Notes under the pieces: model-generated
Told to the model about the DNA's origin: nothing
The model's database searches: none
Seen by the model: the letters and a program-made list of their open reading frames with translations, nothing else
Source: Nemertoderma westbladi
Lineage: Eukaryota > Xenacoelomorpha > Nemertodermatida > Nemertodermatidae
Length of the DNA: 55,573 nt
NCBI GenBank assembly: GCA_032718475.1
Contig: JAUCBJ010004679.1
Coordinates: 1-55,573, forward strand
Reading direction: 5' to 3'
In this document: in pieces, positions 38,254-48,141 of the stretch
Layout: the number at the start of each line of letters is the position of its first letter
Numbering within the stretch: the stretch's first letter is position 1
Translations under genes and position numbers: made by a program

Positions 38254-39702
38254 ATGGCTGAACCGCTGGGTAAGTTAAGGAAACGGAGAGCAGGTCATAA
38301 AGCAACCGCTACTCGTTTAATGGGAGATCTCCATGGCGAAATGTACTCAGATTTCGCCAACCGTACATTACACGATGATGTCAATGTTGAAACTATAGAG
38401 GATTTATCCGAGGGATTGCGAAATCAGAGGGCGAAAATAGCTGAGTTGACTGAGGAGATTCAACATCTTGTAGAAGATGAAGATCAGTTAGTTACCGAAA
38501 TCAATTCGTCTGCTAAGGATGACATGCAGATAGGTTCCTTATTGCATCGAATAGATAAGTTATTAGGTCTAAGTAATTCTGTAAGTCAGCATGGCCAAAT
38601 CCACCCTTCTGATCACATCGGTTTTAATCCGGAAAATACTGGGTTAGATAGAACCCAGATAGGAAATACGAGGCCTATGGGATTAACCCCTCAGAAGCTT
38701 CCAAACCTTAAACTTCCAAAATTTAGTGGCGATCCGATAGAATGGCCCAATTTCTGGGATCAATTTGAGGATGCAATACATAAGAGAACTGATCTAGCTA
38801 TTACATCTGATACAGGGGATGTTTGTTTGGCAACTTCGGGTGGATCTACATTACTTCCTACCGCAATCTGTCCTATAAGATTCCTAAATGATGGGAAGGA
38901 GGATGATTACTCTGTTCGTACAATTCTCGATCAAGCTGCACAACGTACTTTTATACTCCGTCGAATTGTCAAGGCATTAGGATTGAAGACAATTAATAAG
39001 GTTTCATCTTCTATAGACGGATTTAATAAGGAAGGACCAAGGAAGGTTTATGATGAAGTTCGTTTCCGAATTTCAACTTCGGATGGTTTAATTGAGACTT
39101 GGGCGTTAGTTGTAGATAAGTTGCCTCTTAGATTATCTTCCCCGGGTCGTACCAAGATGGTCTCTCAACTACAGCTGCGTGGATTTAAGTTAGCAGATCC
39201 TCGTACCGGAGATGATTTATCTGACATTGGGTTGTTGATAGGAGTCGACCAGTACTTTAACTTCGTTTATGGGGAATGTATTCAAGGTGGTATTTATCGG
39301 CTTCCTTCTAATCTTGGTGATGTCATTACTGGTACATTGCCTTTATGTGATTCCCAATCAAACTCAATTCAATCAAATGTTATTACGGCTCTCCTTATTG
39401 GTTGTGTTGAAGAGTCGGATAATCTTGATGATGCCCTCGAACGACTTTGGAGATTAGATACAATCGGTATCTCATCTGATGACACCAACCCTATTGATGA
39501 AGCTGTTATGAAGGAATTTGAAGAAAACACTAAGTATGTTGATGGAAGATATGTTGTTCGTCTACCTTGGAAACCGGATTTTCCATGTCTACCATCCAAT
39601 TACGGATTATCGATAAAGCGACTTCAGTCGACATTGACGAAGTTGTCAAAGAATCCTTTGTTATTGGAATGTTATAATAGTATTAAATTCTTCAACAGTT
39701 AG
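38254..39702 (+). CDS. element B gag-protease fusion and start of RT
   Basis: A 482-codon frame. Residues 1-90 are a charged coil; 147-180 carry LPNLKLPKFSGDPIEWPNFW, the BEL/Pao gag signature. Capsid and zinc-knuckle sequences that should follow are absent: after HKRTDLA the frame passes straight to protease sequence (VRTILDQAAQRTFI, active-site D-Q-A variant; SDIGLLIGVDQY). Pre-RT sequence (EENTKYVDGRYVVRLPWKP) follows. The join is in frame, so this copy looks like an internal deletion derivative. A frameshift near 39690 stops it before RT. Confidence 0.82.
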   Translation: MAEPLGKLRKRRAGHKATATRLMGDLHGEMYSDFANRTLHDDVNVETIEDLSEGLRNQRAKIAELTEEIQHLVEDEDQLVTEINSSAKDDMQIGSLLHRIDKLLGLSNSVSQHGQIHPSDHIGFNPENTGLDRTQIGNTRPMGLTPQKLPNLKLPKFSGDPIEWPNFWDQFEDAIHKRTDLAITSDTGDVCLATSGGSTLLPTAICPIRFLNDGKEDDYSVRTILDQAAQRTFILRRIVKALGLKTINKVSSSIDGFNKEGPRKVYDEVRFRISTSDGLIETWALVVDKLPLRLSSPGRTKMVSQLQLRGFKLADPRTGDDLSDIGLLIGVDQYFNFVYGECIQGGIYRLPSNLGDVITGTLPLCDSQSNSIQSNVITALLIGCVEESDNLDDALERLWRLDTIGISSDDTNPIDEAVMKEFEENTKYVDGRYVVRLPWKPDFPCLPSNYGLSIKRLQSTLTKLSKNPLLLECYNSIKFFNS

Positions 39703-40692
39703 AACGTGGATTTATAGAACTAGCACCCCCCTATATTGCTACGGGTTCTAAAATACACTACCTAGCCCACCATGGAGTTGAAAAACAATCGATAACAACT
39801 CCATTACGAATCATATTCGATTGTTCGGCACGGGCTGGTCGTGGGTTACCGAGTCTCAACGATTGTTTGTATTCGGGACCGAGTTTAATCTCACAAGATC
39901 TCATTGAAATGCTACTGCGTTTTCGTCTGAACCTGTATTGCGCATTGGCGGATATCGAGAAGGCTTACTTACAGGTGATATTAGATGAAAACGATCGTGA
40001 CGTCACACGCTTCATGTGGCCAGAGGATCCAACCAATCCTCACAGTCCTTGGGTCACATATCGATTTCGAGTAGTCCTTTTTGGTGCTACTTGTTCCCAA
40101 TTCCTTCTCAATGCTACTGTGCGTCATCATGTCCGCAAACTAAACCCTCCATGCGCTCAACGTATTCTCAATGGTTTGTACGTAGACAATTTACAAGCTA
40201 ATGATAATTCTGAGCATTGTTTAATTAATTTTTATAACGAAAGTCGCGGTATTTTATCCGCTGGTGGGTTTCCTTTAAGGGAGTGGGTTACTAATTCACC
40301 AGAATTAGCTGAGTTGATAAAAGTAAACCATGACGGACCTAAAGTAACTAATAATGAACAAAAGGTTTTGGGATTATGTTGGAACATGTCTGATGATGCC
40401 ATAGGATTCCAAGATAGGAGGAACATGACATCATCAGCGGTTATTTTAACAAAACATAAGGTTGTTAGTTTGGCATCAAGGGTTTTTGATCCATTGGGAT
40501 TCATAAATCCAGTGACAATACGATCTCGTTTATTAATACGGGATATATGGGCTCTCGGTATTAAATGGGACGCCCCACTCCCAGACAACATTGTAAAAGA
40601 GTGGCATAACATTGTTTCTGATCTTATTTTGTGCTTTAGTTTTTGTCTGCCTAGGCAATTATGTGTAACTCCTGAAGCATCTATACAGTATA
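39690..40692 (+). CDS. element B reverse transcriptase (BEL/Pao type)
   Basis: The frame resumes at about 39696 (QQLERGFIELAPPYIATG) and is annotated open from 39867 to 40706. Motifs: YLAHHGVEKQ, LRIIFDCSARAG, LNLYCALADIEKAYLQVIL (first Asp) and RILNGLYVDNLQA, with YVDN where most RTs have YVDD. Then KVLGLCWNM and ASRVFDPLGFINPVTI. The Asn may be a lineage feature or a substitution. A frameshift near 40690 separates RNase H. Confidence 0.82.
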
Positions 40693-42402
40693 CACGCTTT
40701 TTGTGATGCATCAGGAAAAGCTTTCGGTGCTGTTATTTATATTGTTTTAGATAATATTTCTAAAGTTGTGATTTCCAAGTGTAAACTTGCTCCAATCAAG
40801 GGTGGTAAAACCACGCCATCATTACCGCAGCTAGAATTGACAGCTGCTGCTATTGGATCAAAACTTCTAAAGTTTGTAACAAATGTTTATAAAGTTGAAA
40901 CTGATAATAGTAATAAATTATTTTTGTGGACTGATAGTAAAATAACATTGGCCTGGATTAATTCTGACAAAATACAAAAACCGTATATCCAACGCCGTGT
41001 TCTAGAAATAAGAGAAAACTTACCCAATGGTACATTTCTTTATGTACCAACAGACGACAATCCAGCTGATTGTTTATCTCGTGGTATTTCGGCCAAGAAA
41101 TTTCTTAAATTTAATTTATGGATTTCTGGTCCAACCTGGCTCACATCTGATAATTGGCCAAATCAAAATGATATTTCTGTTGACCAAATGGAGCCAGGTG
41201 AACAGCCAATTGTATCTATTGCAACAATGTCTGTTAATGAGACTGTTATTTGTACTCCCCCTGTTATATGTCCAATCGATATTAAACGTTTTGGGAATTT
41301 CAATAAGTTGATAACTGTAACAGCTTTAGTATTTCGTTTTATTAGAAATTTAAAGTGTGCAATTGTTGATAAATCTCGTACTCGTACTATAGTTGATATT
41401 GTGCCAAGTAATGTGCATTTTAATATTTTTCCATTGTTACGAGTGAGTGAAGTGCGCGATGCTGAAATTTGGTTAGTCCAACAGGCACAGCGTGAATCTT
41501 ATCCGGAGGTTTGGGATTACTTGATTACTTCTAAAGGTCGTATGCCAACTATTGTGCGTCAATTACATCTTACTATGATGGATGGTATGATTCGTAGTGT
41601 GGGAAGAATCGACAATGCCAATCTGCCATGGGAAACTAAATACCTCTTGTTTCTACCATCCCACCATTGGTTAACACATTTAATCATTAAGTACACGCAT
41701 GAACATTTAGTTAAGCACTCGGGTATTGCAGATACAGTAGTTTTCTTAAGACAAAGGTGGTGGATTCCAGCTATCCGTCAACGAGTTCGATCTCTGTGCA
41801 GACAGTGTACAACATGTCGTAAAATTCAAGGACCCCATTATCAAGTACCCCCTCCTCCCCCATTACCTAACATTCGAGTACAGGAATGTCATCCATTTAA
41901 GTGTAGTGGTGTAGATTACACCGGCAGTTTATTAGTGAAAGGCAACGACGACAAATTCAAGGTGTATATAGCATTATTTACTTGTGCTGCGAGTCGTGCG
42001 GTCCATTTAGAAATAGTGCGTGATAATAGTACTGATGCTTTCCTACTGGCTCTGCGACAATTTGTTGGGCGGCGAGGGTGTCCTTCGAGATTGTTGAGTG
42101 ATAATTCGTCGACATTCACCTCAGCAGATGGTTGTTTAAGGCAGGCCAAAGAAGACCCTAGTGTCAGTAAGTTCTTATTGTCACATCGAATTACATGGGA
42201 TTTTATCCCCCCAGCAGCACCATGGTTTGGCGGGATATGGGAACGCCTGGTGCGAATGATGAAGACTAGTTTGAAGAAGGTGTTAGGTTGCGCGTTAATA
42301 TCTCTAGAAGAGTTACAAACGCTTATTGTTGAAGTTGAGTGTATAATGAATGACAGACCTCTTACTATGTTTCGGGAGATAATAGTGATCCACAGCCACT
42401 AA
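40693..42402 (+). CDS. element B RNase H and integrase
   Basis: Begins at HAFCDASGKAFGAVIY (RNase H Asp), then PQLELTAAAIG, LWTDSKITLAWI and DDNPADCLSRG. Integrase: HHCC domain HEHLVKHSG ... CRQCTTCRK, first Asp CSGVDYTGSLL, second Asp LLSDNSSTF, Glu PWFGGIWERLVRMMK, then ECIMNDRPL. Open for about 1.7 kb. A one-base loss near 42385 sends the frame out before the C-terminal domain. Confidence 0.88.
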   Translation, partial: HAFCDASGKAFGAVIYIVLDNISKVVISKCKLAPIKGGKTTPSLPQLELTAAAIGSKLLKFVTNVYKVETDNSNKLFLWTDSKITLAWINSDKIQKPYIQRRVLEIRENLPNGTFLYVPTDDNPADCLSRGISAKKFLKFNLWISGPTWLTSDNWPNQNDISVDQMEPGEQPIVSIATMSVNETVICTPPVICPIDIKRFGNFNKLITVTALVFRFIRNLKCAIVDKSRTRTIVDIVPSNVHFNIFPLLRVSEVRDAEIWLVQQAQRESYPEVWDYLITSKGRMPTIVRQLHLTMMDGMIRSVGRIDNANLPWETKYLLFLPSHHWLTHLIIKYTHEHLVKHSGIADTVVFLRQRWWIPAIRQRVRSLCRQCTTCRKIQGPHYQVPPPPPLPNIRVQECHPFKCSGVDYTGSLLVKGNDDKFKVYIALFTCAASRAVHLEIVRDNSTDAFLLALRQFVGRRGCPSRLLSDNSSTFTSADGCLRQAKEDPSVSKFLLSHRITWDFIPPAAPWFGGIWERLVRMMKTSLKKVLGCALISLEELQTLIVEVECIMNDRPLTMFREIIVIHSH

Positions 42403-42410
42403 CTCCATCA

Positions 42411-43022
42411 ATGTTAATATCAGGTCACCGCATTAATACATTGTATAATCCCAATAGCCTCGATAGTGATGTGTGGCGTGATCCCGATTATTGTCCAACT
42501 GTATCTAGAGATAGTCTAACTCGTAGTCATCTTCGTTTGCTAAAGTTATTGAGTGATCTGTGGACCCGGTGGTCCAAAGAATATTTAACAACATTGCGGG
42601 AGCACCATCGTTGGGATTCTCGTGACCCTAGTAATGTTGTGAGTGTTGGAGACGTAGTTCTCATCCATGATAATGTCCTACCGCGTGGGCGTTGGAATCT
42701 AAGCAAGGTGATAGACTTACATCCGGGTAATGATGGGTGGGTTCGATTCGTAACCTTACGTACTGCTACGGGAATATACAAGAGACCAATTAAGAAACTC
42801 TATCCAATAGAATTAGCGTCTCCCGCCTCCGACGATCCTATTGGTAACAACCCTGTGGTTTCTGCACGCCCCCAAGCGGTGGTTAAGTTCGACAATCCTT
42901 CAGAATGCCAGCCCTCACAGCGTAAGGCGGCTCAATCGGCTAGAGAGAGAGTTTCATCTTATTATGACGATATTAGTGAGTCTTCAAAGTCTGAGTGCAG
43001 TTCTGGAAGTGAAAGTTTTTAG
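42411..43022 (+). CDS. element B integrase C-terminal domain
   Basis: A 203-codon frame: MLISGHRINTLYNP continues the BEL/Pao LTPSMLISG motif, then LLSDLWTRWSKEYLTTLREH, VSVGDVVLIHDN, PRGRWNLSKVI and VRFVTLRTATG. This is the DUF5641-like C-terminus. An acidic, Ser-rich tail ends in TAG 43020-43022. Confidence 0.82.
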   Translation: MLISGHRINTLYNPNSLDSDVWRDPDYCPTVSRDSLTRSHLRLLKLLSDLWTRWSKEYLTTLREHHRWDSRDPSNVVSVGDVVLIHDNVLPRGRWNLSKVIDLHPGNDGWVRFVTLRTATGIYKRPIKKLYPIELASPASDDPIGNNPVVSARPQAVVKFDNPSECQPSQRKAAQSARERVSSYYDDISESSKSECSSGSESF

Positions 43023-43152
43023 TAACAAATGACGGATTTGTAGTTAGTTAATATGTATTGTTCAGTAATTGTTATTTACGAAAGATGTTTTTAATAATTT
43101 TAGTGTATATTATTTGCAACTGTACCCAATTGATTATTTTTGGGCGGGAGAA

Positions 43153-43418
43153 TGTAATAAAGTTATTACAGTAGATTTATACTATAATACTGTATACTTT
43201 TTTGGTGAAGGTTTACTACCGGTACAGTGCTGATAGATGATTTATTGTTTGAGAGACAAGCCAGCAAGCAGATTATTATATTTAGTATTGTCTGACAGCT
43301 GACCCCTTTTCTTGTTGCTTTAGCTGACTGCCGGATGCAGTCAGCATTATGTTCGACTGAAGGCTGACTGTTGGATACAGTCAGCACTGATATATTTGGT
43401 GTGTGTATATTCCGCACA
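43153..43418 (+). repeat. element B 3' LTR (266 bp)
   Basis: Matches 36738-37005; preceded by GGGCGGGAGAA, the likely polypurine tract. Both twin hairpins are kept (43324-43344 and 43364-43384). Confidence 0.95.
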
Positions 43419-44974
43419 AGAAGTATGAAAGTTAGTAGATAGTTAGATAGTAGAAGATAGTAAGAAGATAGTAAGTAGTAGTTAGAAGATAATAGAAAGT
43501 TAGGTTAGAAGTCGGCGGGTAAGGGAGTGTGGTATATTAACATGCCACGAGTAGCAGAAGGGTTGTGGGCACCAGAAGCGCCACGTAGAAAGTAGTAGTA
43601 GAGAGGTTGTGAGAGCCGGAAGCGCCACGTAGATGGAGGTAGTAGCAGAGAGTGGTTGTGGGCACCGCAAGCGCCACGTAGATGGAGGTAGTAGCAGAGG
43701 GTGGTTGTGGGCACCGAAAGCGCCACATAGAAAGTAGTAAGCGGAGTACACTTAGTAGAGAGTTAGAGAGTTCTAGTTAGAGCTAGTAGAGTAGAGTTAG
43801 TAGAGAGTTAGGAGTTAGTTAGAGCTAATAGAGTTAGAGTTAGAGTCAGTAGAGTTAGAGTTAGTAGAGTAAGTAGTAAGTAAGATTTAGATAAGAGAGT
43901 AAGTATAAGTTAAATTTAGATAAGGTAGATAGCACGATAGCACAGTACGGTAGCACAAGTATAGGAGCACAGAGATAGTGAGAGGAGCTGTTGGCGAGAG
44001 AGAAGTTAGATTGCGAGTCAGGTGTGGGGAAAGAGTAAGAGTGGGGAGAGAGTAAGAGCGGAGTTAGAGTGGAGTTGGAGGAGAGTTGGAGTGTGAAGTT
44101 AGAGTTTAAGAGAAATATTTAAAAATTGAGTGAGAGTCCACAATTGTCTCAAACCGAGATGCCAGATGTCTTGGTGCAACATAGGTTGTGGTTGCGCCAA
44201 GAGAGGGTAGCGACATCATACCCAGCGGGAGCGGCCTGGAAAGCCGACTCCGAGTAAGATAACTCCACCCCACACCCGATAGTAGATCGAGTTCCAGCGG
44301 AATTGAAGCGCACTTGAGGTTGATGCTATCGTCTCACCGGGAAGATAGCATGGGGGGAGTGAGAGCGGATTCAATTCCGCTCACCAACCCCCATAAAGTT
44401 GGAAAGGGCGCCTTTAAGCAATATTGGGGAGTACGAGGTTGATTGCCAATCAACCTCGTATCACCCCCAATAAACGGGGACGACAAACCTCAAAGGGCCT
44501 CACACAATGGAGGTCAGAGGTTAAGCCTCCGGGGAGAAGGAAAGTAACAGCAGCGGGGGGGGGGGGGGGGGGGGAACTCTCCCACAGAGTAAAAGGCGTG
44601 AAGTGGGAAATTAGCCAATAAGGAACAAGGAAGGTATCGCTAGATGAAGGCCACAGTACCATAAGGGTGTTTAGATATATTATGCTGTGTACCATACCGG
44701 TCAGTTAGTTTACGCAGTCACTCAGTGAACACTGGTGACATCTTTGCACCGTCATCGTCACCCAATACTGCTATACCGGTACATATCTTGTCAATCTACT
44801 ATTGCTGCCTAACTGTAACTTACTGTGTCATATATATATATATATCATTATCTGAATACCAAGGAACATCAATCAATACTGTTTCACTACAACGGCCTCG
44901 GCCTCGGCACCCAAGGGTAAACACGGTGATGCGTAGCAAACCAAATCCAGTCGGGATCCCTCGATCCCGTCACA
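43419..44974 (+). repeat. A2 3' LTR, distal part
   Basis: Continues from 36737 after element B. It starts with GTTAGTAG-type simple sequence, a 44-49 bp repeat at 43561-43745, then the hairpin leader: GTCTC/GAGAT at 44146-44160, TTGGTGCAAC/GTTGCGCCAA at 44171-44200, ATGCTATC/GATAGCAT at 44323-44351, GAGCGGA/TCCGCTC at 44363-44382 and TACGAGGTTGATT/AATCAACCTCGTA at 44432-44460. A 20-nt G tract is at about 44555-44574. Ends CCCGTCACA at 44974. Confidence 0.8.
43561..43745. repeat. 44-49 bp tandem repeat, four units
   Basis: GGTTGTG.G.... (A/G)AAGCGCCACGTAG units begin at 43561, 43605, 43654 and 43703. Minus-strand frames through it are repeat by-products. Confidence 0.88.
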
Positions 44975-44984
44975 TAATCCTCTA

Positions 44985-46442
44985 AATAATAATAATAATA
45001 ATGTTATTCTCCATAATTTTTTTTTTTTTAGTAACGATACATACATTTATTATAATAATCTTAAATCATAAATTAAAAAGATGTGCACCAAAAATAACAA
45101 AATTAATTCCGCCACCACACAAATATCATCGGGCCTACCACCAAAGCACCGGAAGGATATGTTGGAGCTCAGAGGCAAGGGATCAGTACCGATCAGGAAG
45201 GTCAGACCCCCGCAGACCGGCACCATCCCCAAATCCGAGCGCCCTCCATGGCCGCCTACCACCACGCAGGCACAGGGAGCTCGAGCGCAGAAGCGCGAAC
45301 TGTAAGCGCCTCCGCACTCCCCCTAACACACAAGCGAGGCCTCGCTTGCGCATCCCCCGCTGCCGGGCCACGAGGGTCTCAGCGAGGTGGGGGATCAGAA
45401 TATCGGCCTCCTTGCACCACACCCCGTCGGTGGTTCCGACTAGGGGGGTGAAGGAGATCCGACGATCTTCGCACACCCCGCTGTAGTGGACCATCTTGGA
45501 ACGAACTCGCTGCTCGAGTACGGAGTCCACGGACCGATTAACGTATGAGGGGGCGTCGGCGTTAACAATCGCAATGTCGAAAGACGCCACCCTCTGTTCG
45601 GCCCAGACTCCCCTCGCCAGGAGATCCGCCCTAACTCCACCCACCTCGCGGCCCTGTCTGTCCAGGTAGCCGGACGCCAACGTAACCTCCCGCTGGATGC
45701 ATGAGCCCCCGAATGCGGACGCAATGAGGTCCCCGAACACCTCCCTCACCTCGTTGTGCCGCTTTATGATCAGGCCCCCCGACTTGCAATTAAGGGCATG
45801 GGACGTCGAGAACGACTCCCCACACCCCTCGCACTTTGCCAGGAGGCCCGGCGGCGTCCGTCCATACCTCAAGGCGAGGTTGTCCCGGAACACCTCTGGG
45901 TCGAGGTCAGTGTGGTCGACCATAGAGGGCTGCGCCGTCAACCATCCCCCAGTCTTATGGGACATCGTACGTTCGACGGTGCGTCGTCGTTCCGAGGGAA
46001 TGGCTTGGAGTGCGCTCATCTGTATCACCTTGTAGGCCGCATCCTGAGTGATCCGGCTCTCGGCGAGGGCGGAGGCGAGACAGGCTGCGTGGTCCGCGAC
46101 ATGGAGGGGGTGACCCGTAGTCATGGCGTCAACCGTTCCAGCGAGAGATGCCTCACGGGCGGGGCCACGGCGCACCGTCGGATCACGGATCCCAATGCCG
46201 CCATGTCGAACTGGGAGGAGGGGCAACTCCTCGTCGACAGACCCAGGCAAACCAAACAGAGCCGGGATAAACTGGCGCAACAGTGCCGAACGGATGGGCG
46301 CCACATCCTCCACCTCTGTGTCCACCACCCGCAACAGGTAATCCCACTCTGCCTGAACACAGCGGGTCAACCCAGTGTGGGCGGTCTGGGGCGTTAAAAT
46401 AACGGAACTGAGAACGGAGAAACTAAATTTGAGAGCATTCAC
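44985..46442 (-). pseudogene. LINE 3' end with REL-type (CCHC, RHN, PD-D/E-like) C-terminus
   Basis: A 419-codon minus-strand frame (46442 to 45183). It starts with ALLRQFIPALFGLPG and VRHGGIGIRDPT, the post-RT part of a widespread invertebrate retroelement ORF. Next come LRYGRTPPGLLAKCEGC, a CCHC-like knuckle (CEGC...HALNC), IIKRHNEVREVFGDL and VRADLLARG...ASFDIAIVN. The last two resemble the acidic positions of the restriction-like endonuclease of R2/NeSL-type LINEs. A C-terminal tail is CVLGGVRRRLQFALLRSSSL. The RT domain is missing (5' truncation). The T run at 45020-45032 may be its A tail. Clade by inference only. Confidence 0.7.
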
Positions 46443-48061
46443 AGTAATATCTATAATATAATAAATACTACTGTAGACTGTAGTACTATCTAATGGTGAA
46501 TATCAGAAGTTAATAACATATCAAGTAATAATATCGAGCTTAATTCAACCGGCCTTCGTCGACCTTTCAGCACTTCCTATACATCCAGAAATGCGGTGAC
46601 GAGAAGTTCCGTCTGGATCTTCCTAGCCAACCAGGATCCCATCACATAAATTAGGAATTTAATAAATTTATTATTACGGCTTTACCAAAAGCGGCAAATA
46701 TATAATAACTTTGTCGGACGTTACATGTTGGATGTTACGAGACTAATTCTACTGTATAATATATGCCTGTGAAATGCCTTGTATTCTATGTGTTTGCACA
46801 GTACTGCGGTTCTTAGACCATTCTTTATCAATTTAAAATAAATCGATACAAGTAACTGCTACAAAGTTATTGAATAAAATGTTCAATAAAGTGTCGAATG
46901 TTACAAACATTATAAGCAAAGTTTTACACTGAATAAGTTAGGTATGTGTGACCAAGGGAATGTCAGATTTGGATTTTCCCAGTATATTCAGTATGTTATT
47001 ATTATGGCACTTATTTAGTGGCAATAAACGCAAATAATTTACAAAGATTATTTTAAATAACTCACTTTTGACTACTCATTTTCATAACTCAAGTAAGTTT
47101 TATAGTACATTTTAGTGATGTTATTATACCACAAACTTGAATTTTTTGCCAGATTTGAAAAATTCAGTAATTGTGTTAGAGGAGACATAAATTCCAACCG
47201 ATTATGAAGAGGTTGTGTTTACTCGAAAATGTCTCCAAACTTATGGAATTTCCCAATAACGAAATCCATCACCTACCAATACCTATTCCAGTATTCACGG
47301 TTTGTCAGACAACATGCCTCTCTCCCCACCACCAAATCCCTATCAGAATGTACAGTACTGTAGGCATAGGCCTATTGAACCTGGTTTGCCTTTTTACCAA
47401 AGGTAGCTCACCAAGGCCCACTCTAAAGCAAGTTTGTGTGTTACTTTACTGCCTCCTAAACTGTAGAGATTGCTCTTGTATGAATTTCCAACGACCGTGC
47501 ACATAAATTACGTTGCCGTGGATACTTTTTGCTTCCGATTTGGTAAGAAAGATTCTCAATTTTCCTACAAGAGTGATGTTATCTCACGTCTCTGATTGGT
47601 GAATTTTGCTTAAGTGACATACGGAATTCTAAACGCATACTCACTTCTTGTCACATACACAACCTTTATTCTCGGTATGATCAAAGAGGAATCCTGCACT
47701 GTTTTATTGCACAGTAAGTAGAACTGCAGTATTTTTTCTCACAGAATTCTACGGTTCCTTTATACAGTACTATATACACTGTAGAAAATATATATAATTT
47801 TCTTTACTAAATATAAGTTAATGGACCTATTTGGTCCCAAATATTTACTACACAATTGATGTGAAGGAAAAAACTATATTGTAGTTTTATTATTTGATGT
47901 TAATACAGTACAGTATTATTATATGAAAATTAAATAATGATTATAAATATGATTGAATCTGACCACTAAAATGGCCAATAAGTATTGTTCGAGCATTTTT
48001 ATCGATTCCGCATTTCGTTATCAAGCTAAGCTTAAAAAAATGAAATCAGTAAGGGGATCGT
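46443..48061. other. non-coding stretch, no supported gene
   Basis: AT-rich; only short ORFs (47204-47506, 47953-48159) with no family resemblance. ACTGTA/TACAGT-type short words are frequent. GGATCCCATCACA at about 46629-46641 resembles the A-family LTR end, possibly a scrap. Confidence 0.6.
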
Positions 48062-48141
48062 TACTACTACTATGTGTAGTGCTATGTCGAGCGAACTCAG
48101 TGGAAATGAGATACTTCCAGGCTTCCCGATTCTCCATAGTT
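48062..48141 (-). pseudogene. LINE family 1, short 3' end fragment
   Basis: TCGAGCGAACTC at 48087 and CTTCCAGGCTTCCCGATTCTCC match the 3' end of copy 1 (8431-8492), including a TACTACTACTA tail. Length about 80 bp. It shows that family 1 was active more than twice. Confidence 0.85.

Larger units (their letters stand above)
36738..43418 (+). mobile_element. BEL/Pao retrotransposon B, nested in the A2 3' LTR
   Basis: LTRs at 36738-37005 and 43153-43418 start TGTAATAAAG and end TTCCGCACA. They differ by one substitution and a 2-bp indel. Flanks AGAAA and AGAAG match at 4 of 5 positions, a plausible 5-bp target duplication. The internal region has a primer site, a CR1-like LINE end, a gag-protease fusion, RT, RNase H and integrase. 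The DUF5641-like C-terminus and Pao-type RT place it in BEL/Pao. Single-base frame changes occur near 39690, 40690 and 42390. Confidence 0.9.
32480..44974 (+). mobile_element. BEL/Pao-type LTR retroelement A2, deleted and twice invaded
   Basis: A second copy of family A: partial 5' LTR 32480-33610 (with a LINE insertion), internal region 33611-36622 (gag, protease, RT start, then a deletion joining to a short membrane-segment ORF), and 3' LTR 36623-44974 split by element B. Removing B gives a 3' LTR of about 1.67 kb. Pol from RT to integrase is missing. Being a deletion derivative, it could only have moved with proteins in trans. Confidence 0.78.

Noticed and set aside
43500-43751. Repeated HNHPLLLPPSTWRF-like minus-strand ORFs
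   Set aside because: Products of the 49-bp tandem repeat.
45756-46397. 213-codon plus-strand ORF
   Set aside because: Antisense to the REL-type LINE ORF.
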